A DNA stretch of 64,000 bases from Alphaproteobacteria bacterium (GTDB taxonomy: Bacteria > Pseudomonadota > Alphaproteobacteria > Micavibrionales > Micavibrionaceae), in assembly GCA_018608245.1 (NCBI GenBank), contig JABAZY010000061.1, positions 1 to 64,000 of the forward strand, in the 5' to 3' direction. Made by a program: the position numbers and the translations under genes. Positions 61,405 through 64,000 of this stretch are shown here, one piece after another; position 1 is the stretch's first letter, and every line of letters begins with the position of its first letter. The notes beneath the pieces are model-generated. The model was not told where the DNA came from and did no database searches. It worked only from the letters and a program-made list of their open reading frames with translations.

Positions 61405-62637
61405 ATGACACAGATTGTTGTTCCAACCTTAGGAGAATCCGTTAGTGAAGCGACTGTTGCAACTTGGTTGAAAAAAGTTGGTGATGCTGTTGCGGTTGAT
61501 GAACCGCTTGTTGAATTAGAAACGGATAAAGTTACATTGGAAGTAAATGCGACTGAAGCTGGTGTTTTGAGCTCAATTATTGTGCAAGAAGGCGAAGATG
61601 TTGAAGTTGGTGCTTTGCTTGGCGAAATTGGTGCTGAGGGAAGTGCTGCTAATGACTCCCCCGCACCTACCAAGGCCGAAAAGCCTGCTGAGAAAGTAGA
61701 AACACCAAAGGTAGAAGTTAGTTCAAATGATGACGGGCATAAATTATCACCAGCCGTTTTGAAAATGGTTAATGATAATAAGTTGGATGCGAATAAAATT
61801 CCTGCTTCTGGTAAAGGCGGACGCTTGAGTAAAGAAGACGTTATTAATTTTATGGAGAGCGGACAATCCTCTAGCGCGCCTGCTGCAAAGGCGCCCGTCC
61901 CAACAGCACCTGTACCAGTGGCTAAATCATCTGGTGAGTGTGAAGAGCGTGTGCGTATGACACGTTTGCGTCAATCCATTGCAAAACGCCTTAAAGGTGC
62001 GCAAGAAACGGCGGCTATTTTAACGACGTTCAATGAAGTTGATATGGGCGCGATCATGGCATTACGTAAGCAGTACCAAGAAAATTTTGTGAAGAAACAT
62101 GATGTGAAATTAGGTTTCATGTCGTTCTTTGTGAAGGCGGCGGTTCAAGCATTGAAAGAATTCCCAGCCGTTAATGCTGAAATTGATGGTGATGAAATTG
62201 TTTACAAAAATTACTATGACATCGGTATTGCTGTGAGTACTCCACAAGGGTTGATCGTACCTGTTGTGCGTGATTGTGATAAAAAATCTATGGCACAAAT
62301 TGAGAAAGATATCATTGATGTTGGAACGCGTGCGCGTGATGGAAAAGTTGCGATTGAAGAAATGCAAGGTGGTACGTTTACTGTAACCAATGGCGGTATT
62401 TTTGGATCGTTGATGTCGACGCCAATTTTGAATGCACCACAATCTGCTATTTTAGGAATGCATAAAATTCAACAACGCCCAATGGTGATGCCAGATGGCT
62501 CTGTTGAGGCGCGTCCAATGATGTATTTAGCCATGTCCTATGACCACAGAATTATTGACGGCAAAGAATCCGTTCAATTCTTGGTGCGTATCAAGGAAGC
62601 GCTGGAAGATCCACAAAGATTGCTACTTGATTTGTAA
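61405..62637 (+). CDS. sucB: 2-oxoglutarate dehydrogenase E2 (dihydrolipoyl succinyltransferase)
   Basis: Core of the complex that transfers succinyl to CoA. The single lipoyl domain has the lipoylated Lys in [13 protein letters not shown] (near residue 43). The E3-binding domain is [19 protein letters not shown], then [17 protein letters not shown] Pro/Ala linker joins the catalytic domain, with active-site His and Asp in [16 protein letters not shown]. The length is 410 residues. The E3 gene (lpd) is not in the window; the next genes are unrecognised. Confidence 0.96.
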   Translation: MTQIVVPTLGESVSEATVATWLKKVGDAVAVDEPLVELETDKVTLEVNATEAGVLSSIIVQEGEDVEVGALLGEIGAEGSAANDSPAPTKAEKPAEKVETPKVEVSSNDDGHKLSPAVLKMVNDNKLDANKIPASGKGGRLSKEDVINFMESGQSSSAPAAKAPVPTAPVPVAKSSGECEERVRMTRLRQSIAKRLKGAQETAAILTTFNEVDMGAIMALRKQYQENFVKKHDVKLGFMSFFVKAAVQALKEFPAVNAEIDGDEIVYKNYYDIGIAVSTPQGLIVPVVRDCDKKSMAQIEKDIIDVGTRARDGKVAIEEMQGGTFTVTNGGIFGSLMSTPILNAPQSAILGMHKIQQRPMVMPDGSVEARPMMYLAMSYDHRIIDGKESVQFLVRIKEALEDPQRLLLDL

Positions 62638-62704
62638 AGTAGTTGAACTATTGACATTATTATGTTAAACGTTATTTTTTGTTTAATAATAGGTTTAATA
62701 GGTA

Positions 62705-62869
62705 GTGCGTGGGAATCAGTCTCATATAAGGTTTGAAAAGGTTGTTTTAACAAAAGATTTAGCTGTTAAGTCAGGTCATATTGCCTGGGTGCAAGAAGAT
62801 AACCCTATAGTGGCTATTAGAAATATGTATCAGTCTGTAATGGTTCAACCTTTTAACATAGCGGTTTAG
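62705..62869 (+). CDS. Possible small ORF of 54 codons upstream of the next gene
   Basis: GTG 62705 opens a frame preceded by in-frame stops and ending at TAG 62867-62869, 18 bases before the next ATG. The product contains KVVLTKDLAVKSGHIAWVQ and has ordinary codon composition, with an AGG at 62700-62702, close upstream of the start. Short length and a GTG start make it uncertain. It could be a real small protein, or a remnant linked to the next gene. Confidence 0.3.
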   Translation: MRGNQSHIRFEKVVLTKDLAVKSGHIAWVQEDNPIVAIRNMYQSVMVQPFNIAV

Positions 62870-62887
62870 GAAAATGCGGACCAATAT

Positions 62888-63445
62888 ATGTCAAGTCAGC
62901 TAAGGCAGGATATTGCTAAATGGCGGAGTCGTTTTCATTTTATTTTTTCAGGAGAAATTTGCCAAAGCCATGAGATTAATAATGTTGAAAGGGTATTAGA
63001 TAACGCATTTTCAATGGCTGCTGTGAAACCGAGTAAGGTTTTAATAGTACATGACCATGATAGAGATGATTTTGCAGATGGTATTTCAGCTTTACAAGCA
63101 CATACTGCTTTAAGATCAGAACAAATCTTTAAAGCTTTATCACCTGCGTCTGCAATTATTAGGCCGCGTGTACAACAAACAGCAAAGGTTCATCTAAACC
63201 CTAATTTTCACATAGATAGAGAAAATCCTTATGTCCATGTAAGGTTTTTGGATGCGATTGAATGCCCTCATACTTTAGTGGTGAGTAATGATAACATAAA
63301 TTTAGATAATAAAAATGTTCCTTGGTTTAAAAATCGCGGAGCTACTCAAGTGGCCGAATGTCCATCAGGGAGTCTAGTATTGATAACGCAACCGTGGCAT
63401 GCTCATATGCCAGTATGTCACAGTGAACATTTTGTTACTACTTAA
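62888..63445 (+). CDS. Hypothetical protein, possible DUF1826-like fold
   Basis: A 185-residue protein with no signal or membrane segment. The central NPNFHIDRENPYVHVRFLDA and later GSLVLITQPWHAHMPVCHS have His/Asp positions reminiscent of the iron-dependent-like jelly-roll layout of DUF1826 proteins (F-H-x-D, then a late His). This resemblance is weak and unverified. It lies in an unrecognised stretch after sucB and could be foreign or lineage-specific. Confidence 0.55.
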   Translation: MSSQLRQDIAKWRSRFHFIFSGEICQSHEINNVERVLDNAFSMAAVKPSKVLIVHDHDRDDFADGISALQAHTALRSEQIFKALSPASAIIRPRVQQTAKVHLNPNFHIDRENPYVHVRFLDAIECPHTLVVSNDNINLDNKNVPWFKNRGATQVAECPSGSLVLITQPWHAHMPVCHSEHFVTT

Positions 63446-63492
63446 GGTGAACGTATTCAAGAACGTTCTGTGGTGACTTATGATCTTAGCTT

Positions 63493-64000
63493 TTAAGAGT
63501 AGTCGATAATTTTTGCGTTTGATAATTGCTTCATCGCTTTCAAGCCTGAAACATCACGGCATTTTTGTAGGTCACCTATGGTGATGCGTTTAACATCAGC
63601 ACCAACTAAGTTCACTTGCTCGCGCGATGTGGGGACTTGTGAGCAGAACAAGTAATCGTAAATTAAGAATAGGTTTTTACGTGCCATATGCATCATGAGA
63701 CGGTTTACAGGTTCTTGAATAAAGCTATATTTTCCAACGGGGACAAGCAGATCAATCGCTTCTTCAGGATCTTTCATCGTATAACCAGTTACAGCATGAG
63801 CACGGGCGGTTAAGGCATAAATATTATCGTCAATATCTTTGACTAGAGCCGTTGAAAATTTACGTTTTTTATGCAGATCAAAATTTTCTTGAATTACTTT
63901 TTTGAACGTTTCCTCGTTAGCATCTTTTATTTCTTGGTAATGAATAGGGCTATCTTCAACAGGCAGGTAATCATCAGGGATTTCTAAAATTGAGGTGATT
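63493..64000 (-). CDS. Unrecognised protein, C-terminal part (runs off the right edge)
   Basis: The minus-strand frame is open from base 64000 to the stop at 63493-63495, about 168 residues; Met at 63777 is only internal. The segment contains DDNIYALTARAHAVTGYTMK and LMMHMARKNLFLIYDYLFCS. It is soluble, mixed alpha/beta in appearance. The N-terminal part lies outside the window, so no family can be named. Confidence 0.6.
   Translation of the reverse strand, partial: ITSILEIPDDYLPVEDSPIHYQEIKDANEETFKKVIQENFDLHKKRKFSTALVKDIDDNIYALTARAHAVTGYTMKDPEEAIDLLVPVGKYSFIQEPVNRLMMHMARKNLFLIYDYLFCSQVPTSREQVNLVGADVKRITIGDLQKCRDVSGLKAMKQLSNAKIIDYS

Noticed and set aside
62657-62690. Hairpin-like sequence after sucB (TTAAAC ... 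GTTTAA with an AT extension)
   Set aside because: Stem has a bulge and no T-run after it, so I do not call it a terminator.
1-64000. Search for CRISPR arrays, insertion sequences, rRNA operons and complete tRNA genes
   Set aside because: No regular spaced repeats, transposase motifs, terminal inverted repeats or rRNA signatures seen by eye; the only tRNA-like sequence is the truncated tRNA-Leu.

Overview
The window reads as a stretch of chromosome from an AT-rich, flagellated alphaproteobacterium. The diagnostic genes are ctrA, the FlbT/FlaF flagellin regulators, the FliX/FlbD pair and the gene order fliF-fliG-fliH-fliN-motA-flbD-flhA, as known from Caulobacter and Rhodospirillales-like bacteria. 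The order or genus cannot be fixed from sequence alone.

Layout. (1) 1-937: the left edge is the N-terminal part of a tyrosine-recombinase integrase that runs off the window. It faces a 5' half of a tRNA-Leu(UAA) gene, the signature of an attachment site, so an integrated element probably lies to the left. (2) 0.97-12.4 kb: mixed genes, namely uvrC, an unusual cytochrome P450, a DUF389 membrane protein, a bactofilin with a long N-terminal extension, a lipoprotein, nth, a one-domain asparaginase homologue, ogt, rpsU, ggt, aqpZ and a small frameshifted gene. (3) 12.4-29 kb: a scattered yejABEF peptide ABC transporter, all on the minus strand and interrupted by an arginine operon (GNAT-argC-argB-argD-argF), kdsB, a phosphatase-like gene, an SMR-like gene and several hypotheticals, one of them frameshifted. 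(4) 29-31.4 kb: pyrD, pgsA and ctrA. (5) 31.5-57.3 kb: a large flagellar cluster with export ATPase (fliI, fliJ), two FliK-like proteins, flhG, flhF, flhA, flbD, motA, fliN, fliH, fliG, fliF, a FlaG-like protein, flaF, flbT, flagellin, flgE, flgD, a FlgN-like chaperone, a FlgJ-like rod protein, flgI and fliX. (6) 57.4-64 kb: dksA, a hypothetical, sucA-sucB (2-oxoglutarate dehydrogenase E1 and E2), and unrecognised genes up to the right edge.

The genes form several functional sets. The flagellar cluster carries basal-body, export, switch, hook and filament parts next to their alphaproteobacterial regulators (CtrA, FlbD, FliX, FlbT, FlaF). The arginine operon carries the acetylglutamate kinase, reductase, aminotransferase and carbamoyltransferase steps, and its leading GNAT gene may supply N-acetylglutamate.

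The most interesting observation is upstream of the arginine operon. A good sigma70-type promoter is followed directly by a 14-codon ORF with three consecutive Arg codons (Arg-Arg-Arg), and its 3' half can fold into mutually exclusive RNA hairpins. This looks like a leaderless arginine leader peptide and attenuator. Other points worth a second look are the integrase/tRNA junction, two single-base frameshifts, an internal start with its own ribosome binding site in the bactofilin gene, a P450 without the usual I-helix acid, and TTAA-phased candidate CtrA sites.
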